A stretch of DNA of 64,000 nucleotides from Pseudonocardiales bacterium (GTDB taxonomy: Bacteria; Actinomycetota; Actinomycetes; Mycobacteriales; Pseudonocardiaceae): NCBI GenBank assembly GCA_019241525.1, contig JAFAWY010000052.1:46666-110665 (forward strand), read 5' to 3'. Positions within the stretch are counted from its first letter, which is position 1. Every line of letters begins with the position of its first letter. This document shows, piece by piece, positions 49,445 through 58,330 of this stretch. The notes below the pieces were generated by a model. The model was not told the DNA's origin. It worked only from the letters and a program-made list of their open reading frames with translations, and searched no databases. The position numbers and the translations under genes are program-made.

Positions 49445-52105
49445 ATGGACAACGGATATGAGGTGTACTGCATCGCGGATCCGTTGTTCTACGACTCGAT
49501 GTCCGGCCACAACCGAGTGGAAGCTTTTGAATCCGCTCGGCGCCCGGTTCCCGAAGGCTGGGAACGGCGGTTGCTCGACAATTGGGTCGTCATGAATCCA
49601 GTGGGCGCGACGGTGCCGTCGCAAGGCTGGAAAATTCACGCATCGGCCTGTCTGGACAATGCGGAACGAATTCTGGAAGCGGTGTGGTCCTACTGTGTGC
49701 CACGGCGGATCACCTTTAAATTCTTGATTTCGCGCCACGTCGTTCACATGCACAATGCGAAGTACGCCCCTCGGGGGTCCAGCGGTAAATTCGTCACCAT
49801 CTACCCCCCCGACGTCGATGCGCTCGGTACCATCCTGCACGACCTGGGGGAACTGCTGGAAGGCGAGCCGGGTCCTTACATCCTCAGCGATCTGCGGTGG
49901 AACGAAGGCCCGCTCTACGTCCGGTACGGCGGCTTCGCCTTGCGGCACTGCCTGTCTGCACGCGGCGACCAGGTTCCGGCCATCGAGGACCCCACCGGGG
50001 GATTGGTTCCGGACCGCAGGGATGCGGTCTTCTACACCCCACCCTGGGTGACCCTGCCGGAGCTGCTTGTTCCCCAACTTGCCGCACGCAATGCCACGAC
50101 CGTCAAGGATTTGCCCTACCGCGTTGAGCAAGTACTGCACTTCTCGAATGGCGGTGGGCTCTACGAGGCAACTGACCAGCGAACCGGTACCCGGGTGGTG
50201 CTCAAGGAAGCGCGGCCATATGCAGGCCTTGCGGCTGACGGTGCCGATGCGGTGCAACGCTTGGAACGCGAGCGGGAAACACTCGAGCGGCTGGCCGGCA
50301 TCAAAGGAGTACCGGCCGTCCATGATCACTTCACCTTGGGTGAGCACCATTTCCTCGCTCTGGAATTCGTCAACGGAGCGCCGCTGAACAAGGTCTTCGC
50401 GCAGCGATACCCGATGAATGACCCCGAAGCCGGGCCGGCCGAGTTCGCTGAGTACTCCGGATGGGCCTTGCGGGTATGCGCCCAGATAGAAGAAATTGTC
50501 GCAGCCATTCACGCACGCGGGATGATTCACGGCGACATCCACCTGTTCAACATTCTCGTCCGCGAGGATGACCAGCTTACGTTGATTGACTTCGAGGTTG
50601 CCGCGAGGATTGACGATGCGCGCCGTCCCACTCTGGGTAGCCCGGCATTTGCGGCACCGCAAGATCGAAAAGGCGTCGATATCGATCGGTACTCGCTCGC
50701 CTGCCTGCGGATTGCGTTGTTCCTCCCGTTGACCACGCTGTTCCGGCTCGACGCTGGAAAGGCAGCGGATTTCGCCGACGTCATTGCCGAGCATTTCCCA
50801 CTGCCACCTGACTTTCTGGATGAGGCGGTGCGGACGATCATCGGAGCTGGCGATCGTAATGAAGGCGGGCTCCGGCAGCGCCGGAACAAGGCACTGCCGG
50901 CGCTGCCCGACGGGACGACCGGGTGGACGGCCGCACGGGATTCGATCGTCGCGGGAATTTTGGCTAGCGCGACGCCCAAGCGCACTGATCGGCTGTTCCC
51001 TGGCGACATCGCTCAATTCAGCACGGGCGGATTGAATATCGCCCACGGTGCGGCCGGCGTGCTCTACGCGCTGTCCGTAACCCGGGCTGCACGGTACCCG
51101 GCGGGGGAGCACTGGCTACTCGAACGCGCCGCCGCAGCACCTCGCGGAACGCGGTTGGGTTTATATGACGGGCTGCACGGCGTCGCCTACGTGCTGGCGG
51201 AGCTGGGGTACCGCCAAGCTGCCCTGGATTTGATCGAGTTCTGCCTCACTGAACCGTGGGAGCAACTGGGTAACGACTTGTCTGGTGGCCTTGCTGGCAT
51301 CGGGCTCAACCTGGCGCACTTCGCGGGCTTGGCCGGCGAACCCACGCTATTCGACCATGCCCTGCGCGCCGCCGACATCGTCACCGATCGCCTCGGGGGA
51401 CCTGAGTCCGTCGGCACGATCAGTGGTGGAAACCATCCTTACGCAGGGCTGATGCATGGTTCCTCAGGGCCGGCACTGATGTTCCTGCGGCTCTACGAGC
51501 ACACCGGTGACCTCGAGTTCCTCGAGCTGTCGAAGACCGCGCTACGCCAGGACCTGCGTCGCTGCCGGTTGCGTGAAGACGGATTGATGATGGTCAACGA
51601 GGGCTGGCGAGACATGCCTTACCTTGACCGGGGCAGCGCCGGGATCGGCTTGATCCTCGACGAATACCTCACGCACCGGGAAGATGACGAGTTTGCCGGC
51701 GCCGCGGTGAGCATTCGCCGCGCTGCCCAATCGCGGTTCTACATCCAACCGGGTCTGTTCAGCGGCCGGGCAGGAATGATCCTGTACCTCAGCCGGGCCT
51801 ACCCACCCGGGCAGGCCGTGTGGAACCAGGACGTTGCCGCACAGATCCGGCGGCTCGACTGGCACCGCATCGACTACCAGAGACACCTGGCCTTTCCTGG
51901 GGAGCAGCTGCTACGGCTCTCGATGGACTTGGCGAGCGGCGCCGCGGGCGTGCTGCTCGCGCTGGGTGCGGCAGTACACGAGCACCCTGTCGGTATCCCG
52001 TTCCTCAATGAACCCCGACAGCCCCCGCCGCACGATGCCCCCGTGCCGACGGTGCTGCTGGGCAGGAACGGATTGGTATCCAGCTCGATCTTCGGAGGGA
52101 GGTGA
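49445..52105 (+). CDS. Class III lanthionine synthetase LanKC (RamC/AmfT type)
   Basis: LanKC phosphorylates and eliminates Ser/Thr of the precursor and adds Cys to form lanthionine or labionin. The 886-residue product has an N-terminal lyase domain (about 1-215) and a kinase domain with K254 in VVLKEARP, the loop HGDIHLFN (H362, D364, N369) and IDFE (D382). The cyclase domain is at about 520-886. It keeps YDGLHG (574-579), but the LanC zinc ligands are absent: YLDRG (726-730) and GLFSGRAG (770-777) stand where WCxG and CHG occur. This zinc-free cyclase defines class III. ATG 49445 has AAGGGGGA (49433-49440) upstream. Confidence 0.95.
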   Translation: MDNGYEVYCIADPLFYDSMSGHNRVEAFESARRPVPEGWERRLLDNWVVMNPVGATVPSQGWKIHASACLDNAERILEAVWSYCVPRRITFKFLISRHVVHMHNAKYAPRGSSGKFVTIYPPDVDALGTILHDLGELLEGEPGPYILSDLRWNEGPLYVRYGGFALRHCLSARGDQVPAIEDPTGGLVPDRRDAVFYTPPWVTLPELLVPQLAARNATTVKDLPYRVEQVLHFSNGGGLYEATDQRTGTRVVLKEARPYAGLAADGADAVQRLERERETLERLAGIKGVPAVHDHFTLGEHHFLALEFVNGAPLNKVFAQRYPMNDPEAGPAEFAEYSGWALRVCAQIEEIVAAIHARGMIHGDIHLFNILVREDDQLTLIDFEVAARIDDARRPTLGSPAFAAPQDRKGVDIDRYSLACLRIALFLPLTTLFRLDAGKAADFADVIAEHFPLPPDFLDEAVRTIIGAGDRNEGGLRQRRNKALPALPDGTTGWTAARDSIVAGILASATPKRTDRLFPGDIAQFSTGGLNIAHGAAGVLYALSVTRAARYPAGEHWLLERAAAAPRGTRLGLYDGLHGVAYVLAELGYRQAALDLIEFCLTEPWEQLGNDLSGGLAGIGLNLAHFAGLAGEPTLFDHALRAADIVTDRLGGPESVGTISGGNHPYAGLMHGSSGPALMFLRLYEHTGDLEFLELSKTALRQDLRRCRLREDGLMMVNEGWRDMPYLDRGSAGIGLILDEYLTHREDDEFAGAAVSIRRAAQSRFYIQPGLFSGRAGMILYLSRAYPPGQAVWNQDVAAQIRRLDWHRIDYQRHLAFPGEQLLRLSMDLASGAAGVLLALGAAVHEHPVGIPFLNEPRQPPPHDAPVPTVLLGRNGLVSSSIFGGR

Positions 52106-52112
52106 AACGACC

Positions 52113-52229
52113 ATGGCTCTTCTGGACCTGCAGGCCCTCGAGGTGGCCGACTACTGCGACCACGACGGCCGCTTCGGCCACGACGACCACTGCGGAAGTG
52201 GCCTCAGCCTGCTGCTCTGCGGCAACTGA
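52113..52229 (+). CDS. Class III lanthipeptide precursor (SapB/AmfS family)
   Basis: This is a 38-residue peptide, too short for ordinary gene calling. The leader MALLDLQALE carries the L-x-D-L-Q box recognised by class III synthetases. The C-terminus GSGLSLLLCGN contains one labionin motif, S29-x2-S32-x3-C36, matching the first ring of SapB (GSRASLLLCG). It ends two residues later, so the second ring is missing. Between leader box and ring lies DYCDHDGRFGHDDHC, with Cys at 15 and 27, His at 17, 23 and 26, and five Asp. GGAGGGAGG (52094-52102), which lies within the last codons of the synthetase gene, precedes the ATG by 10 nt. Confidence 0.93.
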   Translation: MALLDLQALEVADYCDHDGRFGHDDHCGSGLSLLLCGN

Positions 52230-52241
52230 TGTCTTACCGCT

Positions 52242-52287
52242 GGGTGGTCCGGGGCACCGGCGTTGCCCCGGACCACCCAATCATTTT
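52242..52287 (+). terminator. Strong hairpin after the precursor gene
   Basis: A perfect 15-bp stem (52242-52256 with 52264-52278) closes a 7-nt loop CCGGCGT and is followed by AATCATTTTG. This is an intrinsic (partial) terminator. It would give high precursor message relative to the exporter genes downstream and also protect its 3' end. Confidence 0.85.
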
Positions 52288-52330
52288 GAGCAACTTTTGA
52301 TGATTTCCGGGCGAATAGTGCGGAGGCCGC

Positions 52331-54124
52331 GTGAACAGCGATTCGGCCCAGGCATCGCCGCCGCAGGATTCGGTAGCCCGGCAAGGTGACCGCTTACTGT
52401 GGTCGACGGGTCAGCGCGGCGGATGGTGGATCTGCTTGCTGGCGCTGGTCACGCTCCTTGGTGCGGGCGCGGAAATTCTGCTCCCTACCGCACTGGGCAG
52501 CGTTCTCGATGCACTACCGCACGGTACGCAGGTCACCACCGGTGTGCTGGCGTGCGTGGCCCTGATCGCCACCATGGTGATCAGTAACATGATCAGCAAC
52601 TTCGCCACCGGCACGAGCAATGCCCGGTGCACGGCCTGGTTGCGCATGACCTTGGTCCAGCATCTCGTCGCCATCGGACCGGCCGCCACTCGCCGCTTCG
52701 AACCGGGCGATCTGGTGACCCGGGTGACCCGAAACGCCAGCGAAGCCGGCCAGGTCGGGATGACCGCGGTGATGGTCGCCGCCGGACTGATTCCCCCCGT
52801 CGGCGGCATCGTGGCGTTGCTGCTGATCGACCCGTGGGTAGGGCTGGCCGCCCTGGCCGGCCTGCTCGTCATGGCAACCCTTCTGCGGATATTTGTTCGG
52901 CACAACACCGAGACCATCCGCGGCTACCTGCACAGTCAAGGGCAGATCGCGGCCCGGCTGCTCGATGCGTTATCCGGATCCCGCACCATCGCCGCCGCCG
53001 GCAGCATGGAACGCGAGCGGCACCGGATCCTCGAGCCGCTGCCCGGACTGCGGGAACACGGTGTGCAGATGTGGCGCAACCAGGTCCAGGTCTCCAGCCA
53101 GTCCGCGCTGATCGGTCCGTTGTTGCAGCTGGTCGTCCTTGGCGTTGCTGGGTTCGGAGTGGTGGCCGGCCAGCTCAGTGTCGGTGAGCTGTACGCCGCG
53201 AGCCGTTACGCCGCACTCGCCGCTGGCCTGCGCGGTGCCATGGGCTTTCTCAACAAGCTCGCCCGCACGCGGGCGGGTGGCCAGCGCGCGGCCGAAGTGC
53301 TCAACCAGCCGGTGATTCAGTACGGCCTGAGCAGCCTGCCTGCGCCATCGGGCAGCCGCGGCCGGCTCGAGTTTCGCCGGGTGCGGGTGTCCGTCGCCGG
53401 GGAGCCGGTGATCAACGGTCTGGACCTTGTCATCCCCGGTGGTGCGACGGTGGCCGTCGTCGGCCGGTCTGGAGCAGGCAAGTCATTGCTTGCTGGGGTG
53501 GTTGGCCGGCTGGTTGATCCGGAGCAGGGTGAGGTGTTCCTCGATGGTGTATCCCTGGCCGACCTGTCCCACGAGCAGCTACGCAGCGCCGTGGGATTCG
53601 CGTTCGAACGACCGGCACTGGTGGGGGACACGATCGAAGACGTGATCAGCTTTGGATCACGCCCCTGCACCCAAGCGACGATTCACCAGGCGGCCGCCAC
53701 AGCACGGGCAGACACATTCATCGAAAGGTTGCCGCACGGTTACTCCACCGAGCTGGCGGTGACGCCGCTGTCCGGAGGTGAGCTGCAGCGCCTCGGCCTG
53801 GCCAGGGCCTTTGCCCACCCCTACCGGGTACTCATTCTCGACGACGCGACGTCCAGTCTAGATACGGTGACCGAACGGCAGGTCGGCGCGGTGCTGACCA
53901 GCGCGAACTGCGGTCAGACACGGCTGATCATCGCGCACCGGGCAGCCACCGCCGCCCAGACAGATCTCGTTGCGTGGCTCGATGGGGGCGTGGTGCGCAG
54001 CCTGCGCCCCCATCATGAACTCTGGAGCGATCCGGATTACCGGGCCTTGTTCGGTGCCGAGACATCGTCGACGGCACCGGCAACTGATCCGGGCCCCGCT
54101 GAACGACAGGCAGTACCGGCATGA
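52331..54124 (+). CDS. ABC transporter (permease-ATPase fusion), lanthipeptide exporter subunit 1
   Basis: The 597-residue half-transporter has six transmembrane helices (about residues 28-310) and an ATPase domain with Walker A GRSGAGKSLLAG, signature PLSGGELQRLGLARA and Walker B RVLILDDATSSLD. There is no C39 peptidase domain, so leader removal must occur elsewhere. With its partner it corresponds to the RamA/RamB or AmfB/AmfA pair that exports SapB-type peptides. GTG 52331 lies 101 bp after the precursor, beyond the hairpin. It overlaps the second subunit by ATGA. Confidence 0.93.
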   Translation: MNSDSAQASPPQDSVARQGDRLLWSTGQRGGWWICLLALVTLLGAGAEILLPTALGSVLDALPHGTQVTTGVLACVALIATMVISNMISNFATGTSNARCTAWLRMTLVQHLVAIGPAATRRFEPGDLVTRVTRNASEAGQVGMTAVMVAAGLIPPVGGIVALLLIDPWVGLAALAGLLVMATLLRIFVRHNTETIRGYLHSQGQIAARLLDALSGSRTIAAAGSMERERHRILEPLPGLREHGVQMWRNQVQVSSQSALIGPLLQLVVLGVAGFGVVAGQLSVGELYAASRYAALAAGLRGAMGFLNKLARTRAGGQRAAEVLNQPVIQYGLSSLPAPSGSRGRLEFRRVRVSVAGEPVINGLDLVIPGGATVAVVGRSGAGKSLLAGVVGRLVDPEQGEVFLDGVSLADLSHEQLRSAVGFAFERPALVGDTIEDVISFGSRPCTQATIHQAAATARADTFIERLPHGYSTELAVTPLSGGELQRLGLARAFAHPYRVLILDDATSSLDTVTERQVGAVLTSANCGQTRLIIAHRAATAAQTDLVAWLDGGVVRSLRPHHELWSDPDYRALFGAETSSTAPATDPGPAERQAVPA

Positions 54125-55845
54125 CCTTCCCCTTGAGCACCGAACAGACCGTGCCCCGGTTGCTGCTCGCGTCGCTGCGCCGGCACCCCCGAGCCCTGCT
54201 GCGGTTGGCCGCATGGTCGGTGCTGGAGGTGATGCCGCTGCTGATGTCCGGCTACGCCATAGCCCATGCCCTGGATGCCGGATTCATTGCGGGCCGGCCC
54301 GAGACCGGGTTGGCGTGGCTCGGTGCGCTCGGTGTGGCGGTAGTCGCAGGCGCCTTGGCCACTGGGCAGGTCTACCGGGTCCTGGCGGAAATCGTCGAGC
54401 CATTCCGCGACGACCTGGTCGATGGCGTCGTGGGCGGCGCCCTGCAGCGATCCACCGTGCTGGGCGGTCGGCCGGACTCGGGTGCAGTGGCGCGGCTGAC
54501 CCATCAGGTAGAGGTCGTACGCGACAACTTCGCCGGACTGCTCCTGCTCACCAGGAGCTTCATCGTCAGCACGATCAGCGCGATCATCGGGATAGCCGCG
54601 TTGACCGGCGTGGCCGCGTTGCTGGTGCTGCCGCCTCTGCTCGCCGGTTTGGGAATTTTCCTGGCCTCGCTGCGCTCCATGATGGCCCGCCAGCGGGATC
54701 ATGTGCTCACCGACGAAGCGGTTGCCGAGTCGGCCAGCACGATCGTGCACAGCCTGCGTGACGTCCTCGCTTGCGGTGGCGAGGAGCAGGCTTGCGGTCG
54801 GGTGCGGCGGGATATTGAGGCGCACGCGGTGGCGGAACAAATCGTGGCCCGGATGGCAGCGATCCGCACGCTCACAGTGGCCGTCGGTGGCTGGCTGCCT
54901 GCCGTGGGCCTGCTCGTCGGCGCGCACTGGTTGTTGGCAACCGGCTTGACGTTGGGAGCAATCACCGGCGGCCTGATCTACCTCACCCAGGGATTGCTGC
55001 CGGCGCTAAGAGCGCTGGTGGACGGATTGGGAGCGGGAGGGTTGCGCTTGGTGGTCACGCTGGACCGGCTGGTCGAGGCGGGGCAGCGGGCGACGCCCAG
55101 CCGGCCGGCCCCACAGCGAACTCCTCATGGGCATGACCTCGTCGTGGACGGAGTCACCTTCTGCTACGGGCGCCATGCGGAGCCGGTGGTCAAGGCGCTG
55201 GACATGGTGATCCCCGAGGGTCAGCACCTGGCCATGGTCGGCCCCAGCGGGGCGGGAAAGTCGACTTTGGCTGGACTGCTCGCCGCCACCCATGTTCCCG
55301 ACCAGGGTGAGGTCCGCCTGGGCGGCGTGCCGGTGACCGATCTCGACCCGCAGTACCTGGCCCGGCACCGGGTATTGATCCCTCAAGAGGCGTATGTCTT
55401 TGCCGGGACGCTCGGTGACAACTTGCGGTACCTGCACCCCAGTGCCACCCGGGCTGAACTCGACGCCGTGGTGGCGGAACTGGATCTTCGTGCCATGGTG
55501 GCGCGCTTAGGCGGATATGACGCCGTGATCGACCCAGGCACGCTTTCGGCCGGCGAGCGCCAACTCATCGCGGTGGCCAGGGCCCATCTCACGCCGGCGC
55601 CGGTGCTCATCCTGGACGAGGCCACCTGTCACCTGGATCCGGCCGCAGAAGAGCGTGTGGAGCGGGTACTGGCCGCACGCAAGGGTGGCACGCTCATCGT
55701 CGTCGCTCACCGGATCACCTCGGCGTTGCGGGCAGGGCGGATCGTGCTGATGGACGGTGCCCACCTGGTGACGGGTACTCATCGCGAGCTGCTGGCTACC
55801 GCACCGCTGTACCGAGACCTGGTTCTAGGCCATGAACCGCAGTGA
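54121..55845 (+). CDS. ABC transporter (permease-ATPase fusion), lanthipeptide exporter subunit 2
   Basis: The 574-residue half-transporter has about six helices and an ATPase domain with Walker A GPSGAGKSTLAG, Q-loop IPQEAYVFAGTLGDN, signature TLSAGERQLIAVARA and Walker B VLILDEATCHLD. The signature reads LSAGE instead of LSGGE. It forms the expected heterodimer with the preceding protein. It is the last gene of the rightward lanthipeptide operon and ends before a strong bidirectional terminator. Confidence 0.93.
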   Translation: MTFPLSTEQTVPRLLLASLRRHPRALLRLAAWSVLEVMPLLMSGYAIAHALDAGFIAGRPETGLAWLGALGVAVVAGALATGQVYRVLAEIVEPFRDDLVDGVVGGALQRSTVLGGRPDSGAVARLTHQVEVVRDNFAGLLLLTRSFIVSTISAIIGIAALTGVAALLVLPPLLAGLGIFLASLRSMMARQRDHVLTDEAVAESASTIVHSLRDVLACGGEEQACGRVRRDIEAHAVAEQIVARMAAIRTLTVAVGGWLPAVGLLVGAHWLLATGLTLGAITGGLIYLTQGLLPALRALVDGLGAGGLRLVVTLDRLVEAGQRATPSRPAPQRTPHGHDLVVDGVTFCYGRHAEPVVKALDMVIPEGQHLAMVGPSGAGKSTLAGLLAATHVPDQGEVRLGGVPVTDLDPQYLARHRVLIPQEAYVFAGTLGDNLRYLHPSATRAELDAVVAELDLRAMVARLGGYDAVIDPGTLSAGERQLIAVARAHLTPAPVLILDEATCHLDPAAEERVERVLAARKGGTLIVVAHRITSALRAGRIVLMDGAHLVTGTHRELLATAPLYRDLVLGHEPQ

Positions 55846-55850
55846 GCAGC

Positions 55851-55889
55851 GCGACAACGGGCCAGCGGTCACTGCTGGCCCGTTGTCGC
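55851..55889. terminator. Bidirectional terminator between exporter and regulator genes
   Basis: A perfect 16-bp stem (55851-55866 with 55874-55889) with a 7-nt loop GGTCACT lies between the convergent exporter and LuxR genes. Confidence 0.8.
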
Positions 55890-55905
55890 ACCTATCCCGT
55901 CGTAC

Positions 55906-55943
55906 CAGTCGATTCGATCTGGGTAGCAGTCGATTCGATCTGG
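55906..55943. repeat. 17-bp direct repeat at the 3' side of the regulator
   Basis: CAGTCGATTCGATCTGG occurs at 55906-55922 and 55927-55943, with a 21-bp period (two helical turns). It lies between the terminator and the regulator stop codon. Confidence 0.8.
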
Positions 55944-55948
55944 ATCGC

Positions 55949-56596
55949 CTAAATCCAGCCCGCCTCAGCGGCGATGCGAATGGCATCGATTCGGGTGCGC
56001 GCTTCTAGCTTGGTCATGACCCGTGACAGGTAGTTGCATACCGTTCCACGGCTCAGGAACAGCCGTTGCGCGATCTCAGTCGGCGACGCCCCCCCTGACG
56101 CGAGGTCGAGCACCGTGAGCTCGCGGGGGGTCAGTGGGCTACCTGCCACACCGATCGCGGCGACCGCGAGAGCAGGGTCGATCATGCGCTTACCCTTCGC
56201 GACCTGCCGGATGGTCGCCAGCAGCCGCCGAGGTTGCGCGTCCTTGTCTACCGCTCCGGCCACCGGAACATCCAGTGCCCGCCGGACCAGACCCGGTCGT
56301 TGCGCGGTGGCAAGCACCACGATCCGGCACCCGGGTAGCCGCTCGTGCAGTGTTTGGGCCGCCGTAAGCGCCTCTGACCCACCTTGGTCGATGTCCAGAA
56401 CGGCGATATCGGGCCGGTGCCGGATCGCGGTGGGCACCACGCGCTCACCCCCGGCGATCCCACCGACCACCTCGATGTCCTCCTCACCGCACAGCACCGT
56501 CGCCAGCGCTCCACGAAGCAGGCTCATATCGATGACCAGCAACACCCGGATCGGATCGGCAGTTTGATTCGCCTTGTGACTTGAGCAGCGGGCCAC
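55949..56596 (-). CDS. LuxR-family response regulator of the lanthipeptide cluster (AmfR/RamR-like)
   Basis: The 215-residue protein has a receiver domain (IRVLLVIDMSLLRGALATVL...AVLDIDQGG...VDKDAQP) and a C-terminal LuxR helix-turn-helix (LTPRELTVLDLASGGASPTEIAQRLFLSRGTVCNYLSRVMTKL). It matches the short DesR/RamR group. The phospho-acceptor Asp (D68) and Lys remain, but the acidic pair, normally E-D in VEDM, reads I-D (I22, D23). The start is uncertain: GTG 56596 gives a normal length, while ATG 56698 or ATG 56737 would add 34-47 unsupported residues. It probably activates the operon through the TGTGA repeats at 49321-49355. No sensor kinase is nearby. Confidence 0.88.
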   Translation of the reverse strand: MARCSSHKANQTADPIRVLLVIDMSLLRGALATVLCGEEDIEVVGGIAGGERVVPTAIRHRPDIAVLDIDQGGSEALTAAQTLHERLPGCRIVVLATAQRPGLVRRALDVPVAGAVDKDAQPRRLLATIRQVAKGKRMIDPALAVAAIGVAGSPLTPRELTVLDLASGGASPTEIAQRLFLSRGTVCNYLSRVMTKLEARTRIDAIRIAAEAGWI

Positions 56597-57019
56597 CGCT
56601 GCGGCCTGACCCCCCGGACGTTGCGAGATATCGGTGTATTCGTCATCCGCGGCAACGGTCTTCGTTGCCACATTTCCCGGCACCCGATGCGGAATCATGA
56701 GATGCGAACGAGATCGACTCGGTCGCGGAACGTGCATGGTCGCCAATATGCCGCCATTGGGCTGTCCCCTCCCCACGTGCCGGGACCATGTATGTCCGCA
56801 TCAGTCCCGGCGATCAAGCGCGCCCCCATTGCCCCCTTGCGAGCAGTTCCCCCGGAACTAAGGAGAACCAGCCGGCGGGACCCCCGTATAGGGATCCCGG
56901 CACAGCTTGTCATCGCCGATGTCCCACATCGTGTTACACCGTGTACATAAAGTCATCGTCGTTTACTCAGAGTATACGTTTAGGAGCGCCAAGCGAGGAG
57001 CAAACGTAAGCTCACGGCC
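56597..57019. other. Divergent regulator/bioA intergenic region
   Basis: This stretch holds no supported gene. If the regulator starts further upstream, part of it is coding. The bioA-proximal end carries two 11-bp odd palindromes (see next entry) and a GAGGAG at 56995-57000, too far (19 nt) from the bioA start to be a normal ribosome site. Confidence 0.4.
56935..56974. promoter_or_regulatory. Paired odd palindromes upstream of bioA
   Basis: TACACCGTGTA (56935-56945) and TACTCAGAGTA (56964-56974) are both TAC-W-C-N-G-W-GTA palindromes with centres 29 bp apart. TACGTT (56975-56980) next to the second could be a -10 box. They are candidate operators of a biotin regulator (inference). Confidence 0.4.
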
Positions 57020-58291
57020 GTGGATCCCGTGCACGATCTCCTCGCTGCCGACCGTGCGCACGTGTGGCATCCCTACGGGCCGATGCCGGGCCGCATCGAT
57101 CCGCTCGTCGTGCACTCCGCGGCAGGCGTGCGCCTGCAGTTGGTTGATGGCAGGCAGCTGCTCGACGGCATGTCGTCGTGGTGGGCGGCTATTCACGGCT
57201 ATGCCCATCCAGTACTTGACGCCGCGGTGGGCGACCAGCTCAACCGGATGAGCCACGTGATGTTCGGTGGTCTAACCCATGAACCCGCGGTCCGGTTGGC
57301 CTGCCGCCTCGTGGACATCACTCCGCAACCGTTGCAGCACGTGTTCTTCGCTGACTCGGGCTCGGTGTCGGTGGAAGTCGCGATCAAAATGTGCCTGCAG
57401 TACTGGCGCTCGCTGGGCCGCCCTGCCAAACACCGGCTGCTTACCTGGCGAGGGGGTTATCACGGCGACACATTCGGCGCGATGAGTGTTTGTGATCCGG
57501 ATGGGGGAATGCATTCGCTGTGGTCAACTGTGCTGGCACGGCAAGTATTCGTACCGCCACCGCCTGCCGAGCTGGATACGCGGTACGTGCAGCTGCTGGC
57601 CGACACCGTGGGTCGGCACGCGGACGAGCTGGCCGCGGTGATCATCGAACCCGTTGTGCAGGGCGCTGGGGGGATGCGCTTCCACGACCCGCGTTACCTG
57701 CACGTGCTGCGCGAGGTCACCCTCGCCCACGATGTGCTGCTGATCTTCGACGAGATCGCCACCGGGTTCGGCCGCACGGGGGCGCTGTTCGCCGCTGATC
57801 ACGCTGGTGTCAGCCCAGACGTGATGTGTGTGGGTAAGGCGCTGACCGGGGGATACCTCACGATGGCCGCCACGCTGTGCACCTCACGGGTGGCCGAAGG
57901 CATCAGTGGTGGCGATGTCCCCGTACTCGCCCATGGACCGACGTTCATGGCCAACCCACTGGCGGCGGCGGTGGCGTCGGCATCCATCGATCTGCTGCTG
58001 AGTCAGGATTGGCAGGCACAGGTGCGCCGGCTGGAGGCAGGACTGCGGACCGGGCTCGCCCCGGCGGCCGAGCTGGCGGGTGTCCGTGACGTCCGGGTGC
58101 TGGGCGGTATCGGTGTGGTCCAGCTGGACCACACCGTTGATCTGCCCGCCGCCACTGCCGCCGCGGTAAGCCAGGGGGTGTGGTTACGGCCCTTCCGCGA
58201 TCTCGTCTACACCATGCCACCCTTCGTGACTGGCGATGATGACCTTGCGCAGATCACCTCTGGCGTGCGCGCCGCGGTTACCGCGGGATGA
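57020..58291 (+). CDS. bioA: Adenosylmethionine--8-amino-7-oxononanoate transaminase BioA
   Basis: BioA is a PLP enzyme that converts KAPA to DAPA with SAM as amino donor. The 423-residue product has [59 protein letters not shown] and the PLP lysine in [13 protein letters not shown] 57020 is the only start after the in-frame TAG at 56981. It is the first gene of bioA-bioF-bioD. Confidence 0.96.
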   Translation: MDPVHDLLAADRAHVWHPYGPMPGRIDPLVVHSAAGVRLQLVDGRQLLDGMSSWWAAIHGYAHPVLDAAVGDQLNRMSHVMFGGLTHEPAVRLACRLVDITPQPLQHVFFADSGSVSVEVAIKMCLQYWRSLGRPAKHRLLTWRGGYHGDTFGAMSVCDPDGGMHSLWSTVLARQVFVPPPPAELDTRYVQLLADTVGRHADELAAVIIEPVVQGAGGMRFHDPRYLHVLREVTLAHDVLLIFDEIATGFGRTGALFAADHAGVSPDVMCVGKALTGGYLTMAATLCTSRVAEGISGGDVPVLAHGPTFMANPLAAAVASASIDLLLSQDWQAQVRRLEAGLRTGLAPAAELAGVRDVRVLGGIGVVQLDHTVDLPAATAAAVSQGVWLRPFRDLVYTMPPFVTGDDDLAQITSGVRAAVTAG

Positions 58292-58330
58292 GGTCAAGTA
58301 GCGAGCCGGCGCGTCGTAGGCTCGCGAGTC

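Noticed and set aside
48125..51112. Very long minus-strand open frame opposite rluD and the lanthionine synthetase
   Set aside because: It is antisense to well-supported genes and arises from the GC-rich third codon position; no recognisable domain.
52229..52300. 23-codon ORF with TGATG overlap to the lanthipeptide precursor
   Set aside because: Its codons are the arms of the 15-bp terminator hairpin, and it has no leader box, Ser/Cys ring motif or composition of a precursor.
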